Source: Nonomuraea sediminis (GTDB lineage: Bacteria > Actinomycetota > Actinomycetes > Streptosporangiales > Streptosporangiaceae). Taken from it: DNA of 64,000 nt. The notes beneath the pieces are model-generated. The model ran no database searches and was not told the DNA's origin. It worked only from the letters and a program-made list of their open reading frames with translations. Positions 16,707 through 25,873 of this stretch are shown one piece after another (the stretch's first letter is position 1; each line of letters starts with the position of its first letter). The stretch covers positions 1 through 64,000 of the forward strand of contig NZ_JAHDTI010000001.1 in assembly GCF_018531495.1 (NCBI RefSeq), read 5' to 3'. The position numbers were made by a program, and so were the translations under genes.

Positions 16707-16750
16707 TCAACGTTCCGTATGGCCGCGACTGTGACCATACGGAACGTTGA
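16707..16750. repeat. perfect 16-bp inverted repeat
   Basis: TCAACGTTCCGTATGG (16707-16722), a 12-nt loop, and its exact complement (16735-16750). It lies 60 bp after the metallopeptidase gene and 130 bp before the NmrA-like gene. The stem is only half G+C and no U-tract follows, so it is not a typical terminator of this genome. An operator, an mRNA-end structure, or the trace of a mobile element are all possible. Confidence 0.7.
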
Positions 16751-16879
16751 ACACGTGGCGGCGCACTGTCGCACCGTGGGCTTGGCATTGTCCCGTCCGA
16801 CGCTCCGCCACCCGCGCCAGCACGTCAGTCTCTGCTGGGACGGGAATAACCCCTGAGGCGGGTAGGGCTGTGGTTCGGC

Positions 16880-17734
16880 ATGAGCGTGATTCTTGTGACG
16901 GGTGCGACCGGAAACGCCGGGCGTCAGGTCGTGCGCCATCTTCTGGACCAGGGCGTCGCGGTGCGTGGGCTGGCGCGCGATCCTGGTCGGGCTGCGGATG
17001 GCGGGCCTGCGGGGGCGTTGCAGGTTGTGGCGGGGGATCTGGCGAGGGCGGAGTCCTTGGCGGGGGCTCTGGGTGGGGTTGAGACGGTGTTCCTGGTGTG
17101 GCCGTTTCTGACCACGGAGGGGGCGCCTGCCGTACTGGATCTGCTCAAGAGACATGTACGGCGGGTCGTCTACTTGTCGTCCTCGGGGGTGCGGGACGGG
17201 GCCCGGCGGCAGACCGATCCGATCAACCAGTTGCATGCCGACATGGAGGCTCTGATCGAGGGGTCCAGGTTGGAGTGGACGGTGCTGCGGTCGAACACGA
17301 TCGCGACCAATGCGCTGGGGTGGGCCGAGCAGATCCGGACCACCGGGGTGGTGCGGGGGCCCGACATCGCGGCCACGGCCGTGATCCATGAGGGGGACAT
17401 CGGGGCCGTGGCCGCGCGGGTTCTGACGTCTCCTGGGCATGAGGGTGCGCGTCACGTGCTGACGGGACCGGAGGTCGTCAGCAGGGCGGAGCAAGTCCAG
17501 GCGATCGGCGACGCGATCGGACGGGTGCTCCGCTTCGAGCCTGTCGCATTGGACGTCGCCCGCGAACGCATGCTCGCCGACGGCCGCCCTCCCGCGCTCG
17601 TCGAAGCCCTCCTCGCCAGCGCCGAGTCCCGCCCCGAATCCCGCCTGGTCACCACCACGGTCGAGCACCTCACAGGCACACCCCCTCGCCCCTTCACCAC
17701 CTGGGCCCACGACAACGCCCACGCCTTCCGCTGA
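16880..17734 (+). CDS. NmrA-family NAD(P)-binding protein
   Basis: This 284-aa atypical short-chain dehydrogenase begins with the Rossmann motif VILVTGATGNAGRQVVRHLL (GxxGxxG) and continues with VVAGDLARAESL, WPFLTTEGAP and VVYLSSSGVRDG. This is the pattern of NmrA/QOR2-like proteins, which bind NAD(P) and act as redox sensors or quinone reductases. The Tyr-x3-Lys pair of true short-chain dehydrogenases is absent, which is normal for this branch. The ATG at 16880 has only a weak purine stretch upstream. A TetR gene lies about 520 bp downstream in the same direction and may control it. Partner and substrate are unknown. Confidence 0.85.
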   Translation: MSVILVTGATGNAGRQVVRHLLDQGVAVRGLARDPGRAADGGPAGALQVVAGDLARAESLAGALGGVETVFLVWPFLTTEGAPAVLDLLKRHVRRVVYLSSSGVRDGARRQTDPINQLHADMEALIEGSRLEWTVLRSNTIATNALGWAEQIRTTGVVRGPDIAATAVIHEGDIGAVAARVLTSPGHEGARHVLTGPEVVSRAEQVQAIGDAIGRVLRFEPVALDVARERMLADGRPPALVEALLASAESRPESRLVTTTVEHLTGTPPRPFTTWAHDNAHAFR

Positions 17735-17781
17735 CCCATCGCGCCGCCCTGTCTTCCCGCCCGCCCTACCGCAGGGACGGG

Positions 17782-17889
17782 CGCCCGCCCCTCGTACGGA
17801 CGCACCCGCCTGCCATGCCGCCTGGCCTCACGCCACGCCCGCCCTTCGTGCGCACGCATCCGCCTGCCGTGCCGCCCGACCTTTCGCCA
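17782..17889. repeat. two imperfect 54-bp tandem units
   Basis: Units starting CGCCCGCCC at 17782 and 17836, with a third start (CGCCCGCAC) at 17890, share CGCACGCATCCGCCTGCC-type segments. The period of 54 is a multiple of three and the minus strand reads as an 18-residue Arg/His repeat, but I see no gene. The rest of the 17735-18258 gap is GC-rich sequence without recognisable features. Confidence 0.6.
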
Positions 17890-18258
17890 CGCCCGCACAA
17901 CGCTCTCCTGTACGACCGTCTCCACCACGGCGGCAAGACTTCCTGGGCGCACGCCTCAGGGAACCCCGCGCCAAACCTCCATGGCGCACGCCTCCGCTAT
18001 GCCTGCCGTCCGTGTGGCCGCGCGAGACCCTGCGCAGGCGCCCTCCGGGATGCCCCGCGCGGGAGCTGGGGCGATGGAGCCCGTGTGCCTACAGGACCGG
18101 GGGCGGGCCAGGGGTGCGGTGGAGGCGGCGTTGGGTACGGGGTGGTGATCGGCGCAGCAGGAGCGGCGGCGGGTCGTGCTGCTTGACGACGCCCTGATCA
18201 CCAGTGTGACCGCCGACGAATGGCCAACTCACAAGGTTTGACTGACAGAATTGGTCAT

Positions 18259-18843
18259 ATGACAGAGGGCACGCTGACCGCCGACCACATCCTCGCCGCC
18301 GCCGAGGACGTGCTGAGGCGGTACGGCCCGGCCAAGGCGACCGTCGTGGACGTGGCCAGGGCACTGGGCGTCAGCCACGGCAGCGTCTACCGGCACTTCC
18401 CCAGCAAGGCGGCGCTGCGGGAGGCCGTCACCCAGCGCTGGCTCGACCAGTCGCAGACCGCCCTCGACGCCGTCATGAACGCGGGCGGCCCGGCGGAGGC
18501 TCGGCTGCAGGACTGGCTGACGGTCCTGTTCGGCAGCAAGCGCAAGAAGGCGCTCGACGATCCCGAGCTGTTCGCGACGTACATGGTGCTCGTGGCCGAG
18601 GCCAGCCAGGTCATCGAACGCCACGTCGCCGACCTCGTCGGGCAGATCCGCGCCATCCTCGTGGACGGCGTGGCGCGGGGCGAGTTCGTCGTGCAGGACC
18701 TCGAGCTCACGACCCGCGCGGTCTTCGACGCCACCAACCGCTTTCACGACCCGGCGTACGCCTCGGAGTGGTCGCAGCCTGGCATCGAGGACAACTTCGA
18801 CGCCCTCTGGCACCTCCTCCTCCACGGCCTCAGATCCAACTGA
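18259..18843 (+). CDS. TetR family transcriptional regulator
   Basis: This 194-aa DNA-binding repressor has its helix-turn-helix in the first 50 residues: ILAAAEDVLRRYGPAKATVVDVARALGVSHGSVYRHFPSKAALREAV is a textbook TetR N-terminus. The C-terminal ligand domain (WLTVLFGSKRKKALDDPELFATYMVLVAEASQ) is of the type in many actinobacterial homologues. I chose the ATG at 18259. An in-frame ATG at 18220 would add 13 residues, and neither has a Shine-Dalgarno site. TGACAGA occurs twice at the start and also inside the operator-like palindrome of the aldo/keto reductase promoter, a weak hint of a regulatory link. Effector unknown. Confidence 0.85.
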   Translation: MTEGTLTADHILAAAEDVLRRYGPAKATVVDVARALGVSHGSVYRHFPSKAALREAVTQRWLDQSQTALDAVMNAGGPAEARLQDWLTVLFGSKRKKALDDPELFATYMVLVAEASQVIERHVADLVGQIRAILVDGVARGEFVVQDLELTTRAVFDATNRFHDPAYASEWSQPGIEDNFDALWHLLLHGLRSN

Positions 18844-19104
18844 CGCTCCTCGGAGGCGCCGAGTTCGCCCGAGTGAGGCTGACCAGTAACCCAGGCATTT
18901 CGCGGGCAGCCTCCTGGTACCGCCGGGGACCTCACCATGCGATTCCGGCGCGGCGAGGAGGCCTCACGGTGCTCGCCAACATGGCCCTGGTCAACCGGGC
19001 AGGACTACGAGATGGGCGAGGAGATCCCTGGGCTTGTGATGGTCACGATGGACTCCCCCGCGTCTGCCGCCGCCGTGTGCTTCACGCTCCAGGTGGTGCT
19101 CAAC
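18844..19104. other. intergenic region without a supported gene
   Basis: Short frames are open here but none shows a recognisable domain, a ribosome-binding site or consistent third-position bias. The sequence separates the TetR gene from the convergent menD gene. Confidence 0.4.
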
Positions 19105-19129
19105 GCCGACCTGTCACCGACAGGTCGGC
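19105..19129 (-). terminator. terminator of the menD-menC transcript
   Basis: A perfect 11-bp stem, GCCGACCTGTC (19105-19115) with complement at 19119-19129 and a 3-nt loop, lies 10 bp beyond the minus-strand menD stop codon. Confidence 0.65.
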
Positions 19130-19138
19130 GGTGGAGCG

Positions 19139-20788
19139 CTAGAGGGCGGCGCGGATGGCGGATTGGGCGGTGTCGCGGAGGTGGGCGTGGATGGCGGCGT
19201 TCGTCTCGCGGTCCGTGCGGACCTCCACCACGCGCGGCCCCTGCCCCCGCAGCGCCTTGGGCAGCTCGCTCACGTCCGTCACCAGCGTGTACGGCGTGCC
19301 CGTCGCGGCGGCCACGTACCCCAGGTCCACCCCGTGCGGCGTGCCGAAGACCCGCTCGAACGGGTCACGCAGGGACGCCTGCGGCAGCAGGGAGAAGATC
19401 CCGCCCCCGTCGTTGTTGACCACCACCAGGCACAGGTCGGGACGCGGTTCGCGAGGGCCGAGGATCAGCCCGTTCTGGTCGTGCAGGAACGACAGGTCGC
19501 CGATCAGCGCGAACGAGGGCCCGTTGTGCGCCAGCGCCGCCCCCATCGCCGTCGACACGACCCCGTCGATCCCGGAGGCGCCCCGGTTGGCGAGCAGCCG
19601 GATCCCGCGCCGCGGCCGCATCGCCTGGTCCAGGTCGCGGATCGGCATGGAGGACCCGCAGAACAGCAGCGCCCCGTTGGGCAGCGCGTCGACCAGGTCG
19701 CGCGCCAGCCGCGGCTCGCTCAGCCCGGAGGCGTCGAGCACCTCGTCGATGGCCGCGCGCGCCGCCGCGTCGGCGGTGCGCCAGGCGTGCAGCCAGCCGT
19801 CGTCGCCGGAGGCCACCGGGATCTCCACCGCCTGCGCCACCTGCGTGGCCGACCGGGTGGGATCGGGCCAGCGGGCCAGGTCGGTGGCCACCACGATGTG
19901 CTCGTCGGCCCGCTTCAGCCACGAAAGCAGCGGCCGCGACAGCCCGGGGCGGCCGAGCGTGACCACGACCTCGGGCCGGTGGGCGTCGGCGAACTCGGGC
20001 GTGCCGAGCAGGTAGTGGTAGGTGGAGATGGCGTGGTCACCGTAGCGGCCGCCGCCGTTGGGCTCCGAGAGCACCGGCCATCCGGCCATCCCCGCGGCGG
20101 CGACGTAGCGGCGCACGTTGGCGGCGCCGTCGCCGACGACCAGCACGCCCCGCCGGGTGGGCGGCAGGTGCAGCGCCACGGGCGGCGGCGCGACCCGGGC
20201 GCGCACCCACGGACCGTCGGCATCCAGAGGTTCGCACCAGGTGGTGTCGCCATCTGGGATCAGCGGCTCGCGGAAGGCCAGGTTGAGGTGCACGGGCCCG
20301 GGATCCGACGGCCCGAGGGCGCGCTGGTAGGCCCGGCACGCCAGCGAACGCCAGTACGCCACCTGGCCGGGCCGCTCCTCGGGCACTCCCAGCTCGGCGA
20401 ACCACCGTACGGCCGGGCCGTACAGCTTGAGCTGGTCGATCGTCTGGTTGGCGCCGGTGCCGCGCAGCTCGGGCGGCCGGTCGGCGGTCAGCACGAGCAG
20501 CGGCACGCCAGACTCGCTCGCCTCGATGACCGCGGGGTGGAAGTTGGCGGTGGCGGTGCCGGACGAGCAGATCAGCGCGACCGGCCGCTCGGCCCGCTTG
20601 GCCAGCCCGAGCGCCAGGTAGGCGGCCGAACGCTCGTCGATGCGCACGTGCAGCCGCACCCGGGAGTCGGCGTGCAGCGCGAGCGCGAGCGGGGCCGAAC
20701 GCGAGCCGGGCGACACCACCACGTCGGTGAGACCACAGCGCACCAACTCGTCGACCAGCACGGTGGCCAGCGCGGTAGCGGGATTCAC
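19139..20788 (-). CDS. menD: SEPHCHC synthase MenD
   Basis: This 549-aa thiamine-diphosphate enzyme adds 2-oxoglutarate, with decarboxylation, to isochorismate to give SEPHCHC in the classical menaquinone pathway. The N-terminal signature is clear: NPATALATVLVDELVRCGLTDVVVSPGSRSAPLALAL, then HVRIDERSAAYLALGLAK with the conserved Glu, and CSSGTATANFHPAVIEAS. The cofactor-binding region is near the C-terminus (ALIGDLSFLHDQNGL with VVNNDGGGIFSLLPQ). The GTG at 20788 is preferred because GGAGG lies 7 nt upstream and it overlaps the menC stop (GTGA). An upstream GTG at 20818 is possible. It is co-transcribed with menC and ends at a hairpin. Confidence 0.95.
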   Translation of the reverse strand: MNPATALATVLVDELVRCGLTDVVVSPGSRSAPLALALHADSRVRLHVRIDERSAAYLALGLAKRAERPVALICSSGTATANFHPAVIEASESGVPLLVLTADRPPELRGTGANQTIDQLKLYGPAVRWFAELGVPEERPGQVAYWRSLACRAYQRALGPSDPGPVHLNLAFREPLIPDGDTTWCEPLDADGPWVRARVAPPPVALHLPPTRRGVLVVGDGAANVRRYVAAAGMAGWPVLSEPNGGGRYGDHAISTYHYLLGTPEFADAHRPEVVVTLGRPGLSRPLLSWLKRADEHIVVATDLARWPDPTRSATQVAQAVEIPVASGDDGWLHAWRTADAAARAAIDEVLDASGLSEPRLARDLVDALPNGALLFCGSSMPIRDLDQAMRPRRGIRLLANRGASGIDGVVSTAMGAALAHNGPSFALIGDLSFLHDQNGLILGPREPRPDLCLVVVNNDGGGIFSLLPQASLRDPFERVFGTPHGVDLGYVAAATGTPYTLVTDVSELPKALRGQGPRVVEVRTDRETNAAIHAHLRDTAQSAIRAAL

Positions 20789-21714
20789 AGCGAGGCCTCC
20801 TGCATCCGGCGAAGCCACGAGGGAGATTCAATCTCAAACGACGAAATATCCGACAAGTCCTGAATAGGTCGCGCAGGTACGGCGAGCCGCCCGGAATCCG
20901 GCACCAGCGACTCCCCCACCACATCCCCCGTCAGCAGCGACATCGTCCCCAGCCCGCACGCGTACGGCAGCGACGGCAACGCCCCCGCCAGCGCCAGCCC
21001 CGCGGCCAGCCCCACCGACGTCTCGACCGCGCTGGAGACCACGGCCGGCAGCCCGCACGCCTCGACCACCCGCATCGCGTTGCGTACCCCGCCCAGCGGC
21101 TGCACCTTCACCACGGCGATGTCGGCCGCCTCGGCCGCGCGCACGCGCAGCGGATCCTCGGCCCGCCTGATCGACTCGTCGGCCGCGATCGGCACGTCGC
21201 ACAGCAGCCGCACCTGCGCCAGCTCCTCCAGCGTGGCGCACGGCTGCTCGGCGTACTCCAGATCGAAACGGTCCAATTCCTTCAGCCGCCGCACGGCCTC
21301 CTCGACGTTCCACGCCCCGTTGGCGTCCACGCGCAGCTTCCCACCGGGCCCGAGCGCGTCCCGCACGGCCTCCACGCGCGCCACGTCCTCGGCGAAGCCC
21401 TGGCCGCGCTCGGCGACCTTGACCTTGGCGGTCTCGCAGCCGGCCTGCCGTACCAGGGCGAAGGCCTGCTCGGGCCCCACGGCCGGGACGGTGGCGTTGA
21501 CAGGGACGAAGGAACGCACAGGGGCGGGCCAGCCCTCGAAGGCGGCCTCGTGGGCGGCGGCCAGCCAGCGCGCGCACTCGCGCGGGCCGTACTCGGGGAA
21601 CGGCGAGAACTCGCCCCACCCGGCGGGACCGCGCAGCAGTACCCCTTCTCTGATGGTCTGTCCCCTGAACCGGGTGCGCATCGGAATGCGGAAGACCACG
21701 GGAGAATGCGTCAC
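20785..21714 (-). CDS. menC: o-succinylbenzoate synthase MenC
   Basis: This enolase-superfamily enzyme of about 309 aa dehydrates SHCHC to o-succinylbenzoate in menaquinone synthesis. The family pattern is present: FRIPMRTRFRGQTIREGVLLRGPAGWGEFSPF, the catalytic Lys in AKVKVAE, the metal ligands in LRVDANGAW, EYAEQPC and IAADES, and the second Lys in AVVKVQPLGG. The start is uncertain. The GTG at 21714 follows GGGGAGG at short spacing, while an ATG at 21732 would add six residues. The gap to the divergent menE start is under 50 bp, so the two promoters must overlap. The stop overlaps the menD start. Confidence 0.93.
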   Translation of the reverse strand: MTHSPVVFRIPMRTRFRGQTIREGVLLRGPAGWGEFSPFPEYGPRECARWLAAAHEAAFEGWPAPVRSFVPVNATVPAVGPEQAFALVRQAGCETAKVKVAERGQGFAEDVARVEAVRDALGPGGKLRVDANGAWNVEEAVRRLKELDRFDLEYAEQPCATLEELAQVRLLCDVPIAADESIRRAEDPLRVRAAEAADIAVVKVQPLGGVRNAMRVVEACGLPAVVSSAVETSVGLAAGLALAGALPSLPYACGLGTMSLLTGDVVGESLVPDSGRLAVPARPIQDLSDISSFEIESPSWLRRMQEASL

Positions 21715-21762
21715 GACCCTCCCCGCACTCATGTCCGAACTGTCGCCACTAACCTTACGAGC

Positions 21763-22905
21763 ATGAGGAGGAACCCGTCGCATCCGGATCGCCCGTTGCA
21801 CGCCCTTGTCCGGCGGCCCGGCCCGGAGCTTTTCGCCGCGATCCGTGACGCGCTCACCGGCGACGGCCCGGCGGTCCTCCCCCTCCATCCCGACCACGCG
21901 GACGCGGCGCTGGCGGCGCTGCGCCCGACGCATGTCGACGGCGTTCGGCAGGCTGACGGGATCGGCGTCCCCGCCGACGTCGCCGTCGTGATCGCGACCA
22001 GCGGCAGCACCGGCAAGCCCAAGGGGGTGCAGCTGTCGGCCACCGCGCTGCGCGCCTCGGCGGCGGCCTCGCTGCGCCGTCTGGAGGCCTCCAAGGGCGA
22101 GCGGTGGCTGTGCTGCCTGCCGCCCTCGCACGTATCAGGGCTGCAGGTGCTGGTCAGGGCGATGCTGAGCGAGACCGACCCGATCATCCACGAGCGCTTC
22201 GACGCGGCGGACGTGCTGGCCTCCGGCGCGGAGCACGTCTCGATGGTGCCCACGCAGCTGCACCGGCTCGTCGAGCTTGGCGCCGATCTGTCGGTGTTCC
22301 GCACGATCCTGCTCGGCGGGGCGGCTCCCCGGCCGGGGCTGGTCGGGGAGGCTCGCGACCTCGGCGCCCGGGTGGTGACCTCGTACGGCATGAGCGAGAC
22401 CAGCGGAGGGTGCGTCTACGACGGCCAGCCCCTTTACAATGTAGATCTCAAAATCGCGGAGGACGGGCGGATCATGATCTCCGGACCCGTCCTGTTCTCC
22501 GGGTACCGCTTCGCGTCCGCGCCGCTGGAGGGCGGCTGGTTCACCACTTCCGACCTGGGCGAACTGTCCGGCGGCCGGTTGCGGGTGCTCGGGCGGGTCG
22601 ACGACGTCATCAACACCGGCGGCGAGAAGGTGGTCGCCGCCACGGTGGCCGCCGTCCTGTCCCGCCACCCGGAGGTCGCCGACGTCGCCGTCATCGGCCG
22701 CCCCGACCCAGAATGGGGCGAACTCGTCACCGCGATCATCGTCCCCGCCGACGCGACGCGCCCGCCGACGCTCGCCCACCTGCGCGCCTACTGCCACGAC
22801 CGCCTCCCACCGCACGCCGCCCCCCGCGCCCTGCGCCTCCTGCCCAGCCTCCCCCTCCTCCCGAACGGCAAGCCCGACTACGCCACCCTCCGCACCACCC
22901 TCTGA
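21763..22905 (+). CDS. menE: o-succinylbenzoate-CoA ligase MenE
   Basis: This 380-aa acyl-adenylate-forming enzyme activates o-succinylbenzoate with CoA. Visible motifs are the P-loop-like ATSGSTGKPKGV (A3), the A5 motif TSYGMSETSGGCVYDG, the A7 Asp in FTTSDLGEL, the hinge GRVDDVINTGGEKV (A8) and the A10 Lys in PNGKPDYATL. It is shorter than many acyl-CoA synthetases, as usual for actinobacterial MenE. The ATG at 21763 is 48 bp from the divergent menC start, so menC-menD and menE form a small divergent menaquinone island. Other men genes are not in the window. Confidence 0.93.
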   Translation: MRRNPSHPDRPLHALVRRPGPELFAAIRDALTGDGPAVLPLHPDHADAALAALRPTHVDGVRQADGIGVPADVAVVIATSGSTGKPKGVQLSATALRASAAASLRRLEASKGERWLCCLPPSHVSGLQVLVRAMLSETDPIIHERFDAADVLASGAEHVSMVPTQLHRLVELGADLSVFRTILLGGAAPRPGLVGEARDLGARVVTSYGMSETSGGCVYDGQPLYNVDLKIAEDGRIMISGPVLFSGYRFASAPLEGGWFTTSDLGELSGGRLRVLGRVDDVINTGGEKVVAATVAAVLSRHPEVADVAVIGRPDPEWGELVTAIIVPADATRPPTLAHLRAYCHDRLPPHAAPRALRLLPSLPLLPNGKPDYATLRTTL

Positions 22906-23401
22906 CCCGAGCCGTACGGCAAGCCCCAACCTCCCCGGCGGACCCGCCCACAGCACCCGCCGGACCCGCGACACCCACCGCCCTATGGCCCCACCGACGG
23001 CCACCACCCATGGGCGTGCTCCTACGGCCCTCCCGCGTCGGGGTCGAGGTCGGAGCGACACGCGTCAAGGAACCCGGGACACGCCCGCCGCCCACCGCAC
23101 GCCGCACGCCCCCGCGCCGCGCCGCGCCGCGCCGACGACGGCAACCCCCAGGCGCCGGGTCGGCGAGAAGGTGTACGGCGGAGCCCGGCGCCCAGTACGG
23201 CGAGCGACGCGGTGAACCCAGGTACGGCGGCCAAGGGACGACCCCGGGGACCACGGTTCCGTGCGCCGTAGCGGCGGGTACCACGCATCGCCGGAGGAGC
23301 GTCTCCCTGGACGGGGCCAAGCCGAAGTGCGGCGAGTGGCGGTGGGGGCGGCCCGCCGTAACCCTTGATCAGAAAGGGGGGCGGCGCGTCGTAACCCCTG
23401 G
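22906..23401. repeat. GC-rich convergent intergenic region with a GTACGGCG-type repeat copy
   Basis: This 496-bp stretch lies between the converging menE and asparaginase genes and has no supported gene. It holds several GTACGGCG(G/A)-type motifs (23173, 23199, 23221). A fuller member of the interspersed repeat family sits at 23285-23362, with the imperfect stem GTGCGGCG (23327-23334) and CGCCGTA (23354-23361). Beside it, a segment with CGTAACCCTTGATCAGAAAG near 23358 is repeated imperfectly at 23389-23410 over the asparaginase stop codon. Confidence 0.6.
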
Positions 23402-24367
23402 TCAGAAGGCCAGGTGCGGGCGGACTCGGGACAGCGCCTGGCGGGTGCTGGGCTCGGCGGCCAGGGCCGCCATGAGCAGGAGCCGGGCCTTGGGAGCGGT
23501 GAGCGAGCCGGCGAACACGGCACCGGCCTCGGCCAGCCCCGCCCCGCCCCCCGCCCCGTAGACGGGCAAGGCGGGACCCTGCCGGCAGCGCGAGGTCACC
23601 AGCACGATCATGCCGTGGTCGAGGCACGCACGGATCTCCTCCAGCACCCCCGGCGTGGGATTACCCGTCCCCAGGGCCTCCACCACCAGCCCGCGGGCCC
23701 CCGCGGCGCGGCAGGCCGCGATCTGGACGCCGTCGGCGCCCAGGTACACGGGCACGACGTCGACCCGGGCGTCGAGGGCGGCGAGCTCGCTCAGGTCGAA
23801 CCCGGCAGGCCGTACGGGGCGGGCGGCGAGGTGGACCCGCTCGCCGTACACGTGTCCGATGGGCCCGTGGCCGGGTGAGGCGAAGGCGTCCAGCGCGAGA
23901 GTGTGCGTCTTGGTCGCGTGCCGGGCGGCGTGGATGGCCTGGGCCATGGTGATGACGGCGCCGAGCCCGTGGCCGAGGGCGGCCACCCGGATGGCGTCGG
24001 AGAGGTTGCGCGGCCCGTCGCCGTCGGGCGTGGCGGCGTGGCGCTGGGCTCCGGTCAGGACCACCGTCCGGTCGGGGCCCAGGACGAGGTCGAGGAAGTA
24101 GGCGGTCTCCTCCATGGTGTCGGTGCCGTGGGTGACGACCACCCCGTCCAGGCTGGGGTCCGTGGCGCGTTCGGCGATGCGGAGCAGGTCGGTGAGCGTG
24201 AGGTTGAAGCTGTGGGTGAGCATGAGCTCCTCGACCTCGACGGTCACCCCGGGCCCGGCGGCGCCGACCAGGTCGCGGCCGGGGACGGCCACGCTGACGG
24301 TCCCGCCGGGGTCAGGACGGGAGGCGATGGTGCCTCCCGTCGTGATGACGCGAACGCGGCTCGTCAT
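23402..24367 (-). CDS. L-asparaginase
   Basis: This 321-aa asparaginase/glutaminase family enzyme releases ammonia from L-asparagine. Both threonine motifs are present: VITTGGTIASRP near the N-terminus with the nucleophile Thr, and VVTHGTDTMEETAYFLDL with the Thr-Asp pair and nearby Lys region. It has no obvious signal peptide, so a cytoplasmic enzyme is expected. Its ATG overlaps the stop of the NCS1 permease gene (ATGA), so uptake and hydrolysis are co-expressed. The divergent PucR regulator is the likely controller. A preference for asparagine over another amide cannot be decided from sequence. Confidence 0.92.
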   Translation of the reverse strand: MTSRVRVITTGGTIASRPDPGGTVSVAVPGRDLVGAAGPGVTVEVEELMLTHSFNLTLTDLLRIAERATDPSLDGVVVTHGTDTMEETAYFLDLVLGPDRTVVLTGAQRHAATPDGDGPRNLSDAIRVAALGHGLGAVITMAQAIHAARHATKTHTLALDAFASPGHGPIGHVYGERVHLAARPVRPAGFDLSELAALDARVDVVPVYLGADGVQIAACRAAGARGLVVEALGTGNPTPGVLEEIRACLDHGMIVLVTSRCRQGPALPVYGAGGGAGLAEAGAVFAGSLTAPKARLLLMAALAAEPSTRQALSRVRPHLAF

Positions 24368-25770
24368 CGCGAGGCCACCGGCAGGTCCGCGGGAACCCGG
24401 CTGCGCGCGCCCCGCGTCAGCAGGTAGTACAGCCCTCCCGCCACCAGGCCGCCCGACAGCCAGGAGAAGTCGGTGTTGTCCAGGGCGCGCGCGATGGGCC
24501 CCTGAGTGGCGGGGACCAGCCCGTACTCCCAGCTCCATGCGGCGACCAGACCCAGGCCCAGGCTGACCAGGGCCTTGCGGCTCACGGGGCCGTCCGGCGA
24601 GGCGTCGTCGCGGTAGAGGGAGGACACGTCGACCCTGCCTCTTCTGACCACGAAGAAGTCGACCAGCACGATGGCCGCCCACGGGCTGATCCACACCAGG
24701 ATCGAGACCATCCAGTTGTCGAAGGCGTGGGCGAAGCTGTCCGCCTGGACGAACACCACGAGCACCGCCGAGGCCGCGACACCGGCGATCAGCGTCAGCT
24801 TCCAGCGCGCGATCCGGATGCCGACGGACAGGGCGGCCAGGGAGCAGGAGTACAGGTTGAGGATGTTGGTCGCGACGGGCCCGTGCATGATCAGCAGGAG
24901 GACGGGGACGGCCATCACCCCGAAGGTGTTCGTCACCAGGCTGGACGGGTCGTCGCCGCCGCCCGCGCTGCTCAGGTAGGCGCCGAGCGCGGCCAGCCAC
25001 ACCGTGGGCACGTACATGCCGAGCGCGGTCGACCAGAACACCGCCTTGCCGGACGATCGGACCCGGACGAAGCGGCTGTAGTCGGCGGAGTAGGGCAGCC
25101 AGCTGATGCCCCAGCCGATGCCGATCGCGGTGAGCAACTGGGTGACGGCGGTGAACTTCGACCCGTGCATCGTGGCAGTGGCCGTCCAGGACGGGTCGGC
25201 CTGCGTCACGGCCAGGACGGTCATGATCGCCATGAGCAGGACGGTGATCGGGACCGTGTACTTCTCGAAGGTGCGGATGGCGTAGAAGCCGTACAGCGCG
25301 AGGAACAGCTGGACGGCCATGATGATCGCCGCCACGAGGTACTTCAGGCCGGTCCCGCCGTGCACGCCCATCCGGGCGAGGATGGCCAGGACCAGGTCGA
25401 GCACGACCCAGGTGTTGACGCCGACCCAGCCCATGGTCAGCAGCCCCTGGACGACCCCGGGGACGATCGCTCCCCTGCGGCCGAAGGCGCCGCGGCCGAG
25501 CACCATCTGGCCGACCCCGGTCCTGTGCCCCATCAGGTTGAACAGGCCGAACACGGCACAGCCGACCAGGTTGCCGACCGCGACCACGGTGATGGTCTCA
25601 AGCAGGCTGAGTCCCAGCGTCACGCCGAGAGCGCCGAGCACCCAGTTGATCGGGGCGATGTTGGCCCCCGTCCAGATCCAGAACTGCTGCCACGGCGTCG
25701 AGTCGCGTGCGCCGGGCGGAATGGGTTCGACGCCGTGGCTGTCGAAGCGGACCGCATCGTTGGTGGACAT
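24364..25770 (-). CDS. NCS1-family nucleobase/cytosine-type permease
   Basis: This 468-aa inner-membrane symporter of the nucleobase:cation symporter-1 family (CodB/PurP type) shows the family opening PPGARDSTPWQQFWIWTGANIAPINWVLGALG and about 12 hydrophobic helices. GNLVGCAVFGLFNLMGHRTGVGQMVLGRGAFG and WLPYSADYSRFVR also fit NCS1 carriers. Likely substrates are nucleobases, hydantoins or allantoin. The ATG at 25770 has GGAGGAGG 7-8 nt upstream, and a longer frame of 12 more residues lacks such a site. It is divergent from a PucR regulator gene and coupled to asparaginase. The mix of an amide hydrolase and an NCS1 carrier suggests salvage of an amide- or ring-nitrogen compound. Confidence 0.9.
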   Translation of the reverse strand: MSTNDAVRFDSHGVEPIPPGARDSTPWQQFWIWTGANIAPINWVLGALGVTLGLSLLETITVVAVGNLVGCAVFGLFNLMGHRTGVGQMVLGRGAFGRRGAIVPGVVQGLLTMGWVGVNTWVVLDLVLAILARMGVHGGTGLKYLVAAIIMAVQLFLALYGFYAIRTFEKYTVPITVLLMAIMTVLAVTQADPSWTATATMHGSKFTAVTQLLTAIGIGWGISWLPYSADYSRFVRVRSSGKAVFWSTALGMYVPTVWLAALGAYLSSAGGGDDPSSLVTNTFGVMAVPVLLLIMHGPVATNILNLYSCSLAALSVGIRIARWKLTLIAGVAASAVLVVFVQADSFAHAFDNWMVSILVWISPWAAIVLVDFFVVRRGRVDVSSLYRDDASPDGPVSRKALVSLGLGLVAAWSWEYGLVPATQGPIARALDNTDFSWLSGGLVAGGLYYLLTRGARSRVPADLPVASR

Positions 25771-25861
25771 TGGCTTCCTCCTCCGTGATGCGGACCACAC
25801 AAGCACCTGCCGGTTTCGCTGAGGAGTGGAGGAACCTCTAGAGATTCGCCGGATCGGTGTC

Positions 25862-25873
25862 TATATTCACAGG
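25862..25873 (+). promoter_or_regulatory. -10 box and leaderless start of the PucR gene
   Basis: TATATT (25862-25867) lies 6 nt before GTG at 25874, so transcription probably starts at the first codon. The -35 region is poor, which would suit an activated or autoregulated promoter. The palindrome CTCTAGAG lies just upstream (around 25837-25844). Confidence 0.5.

Noticed and set aside
18238..18265. TTGACT and TATGAC as promoter of the TetR gene
   Set aside because: The -10 would overlap the start codon, so the message would lack it; I did not annotate it.
18844..19420. Possible gene around 18937
   Set aside because: The frame runs antisense into menD, lacks a ribosome-binding site and has no recognisable domain.
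23022..23627. Pro-rich frame at the end of the asparaginase gene
   Set aside because: It comes from the duplicated GGTTACGGCGGGCC-type repeat and overlaps the real gene antisense in part.
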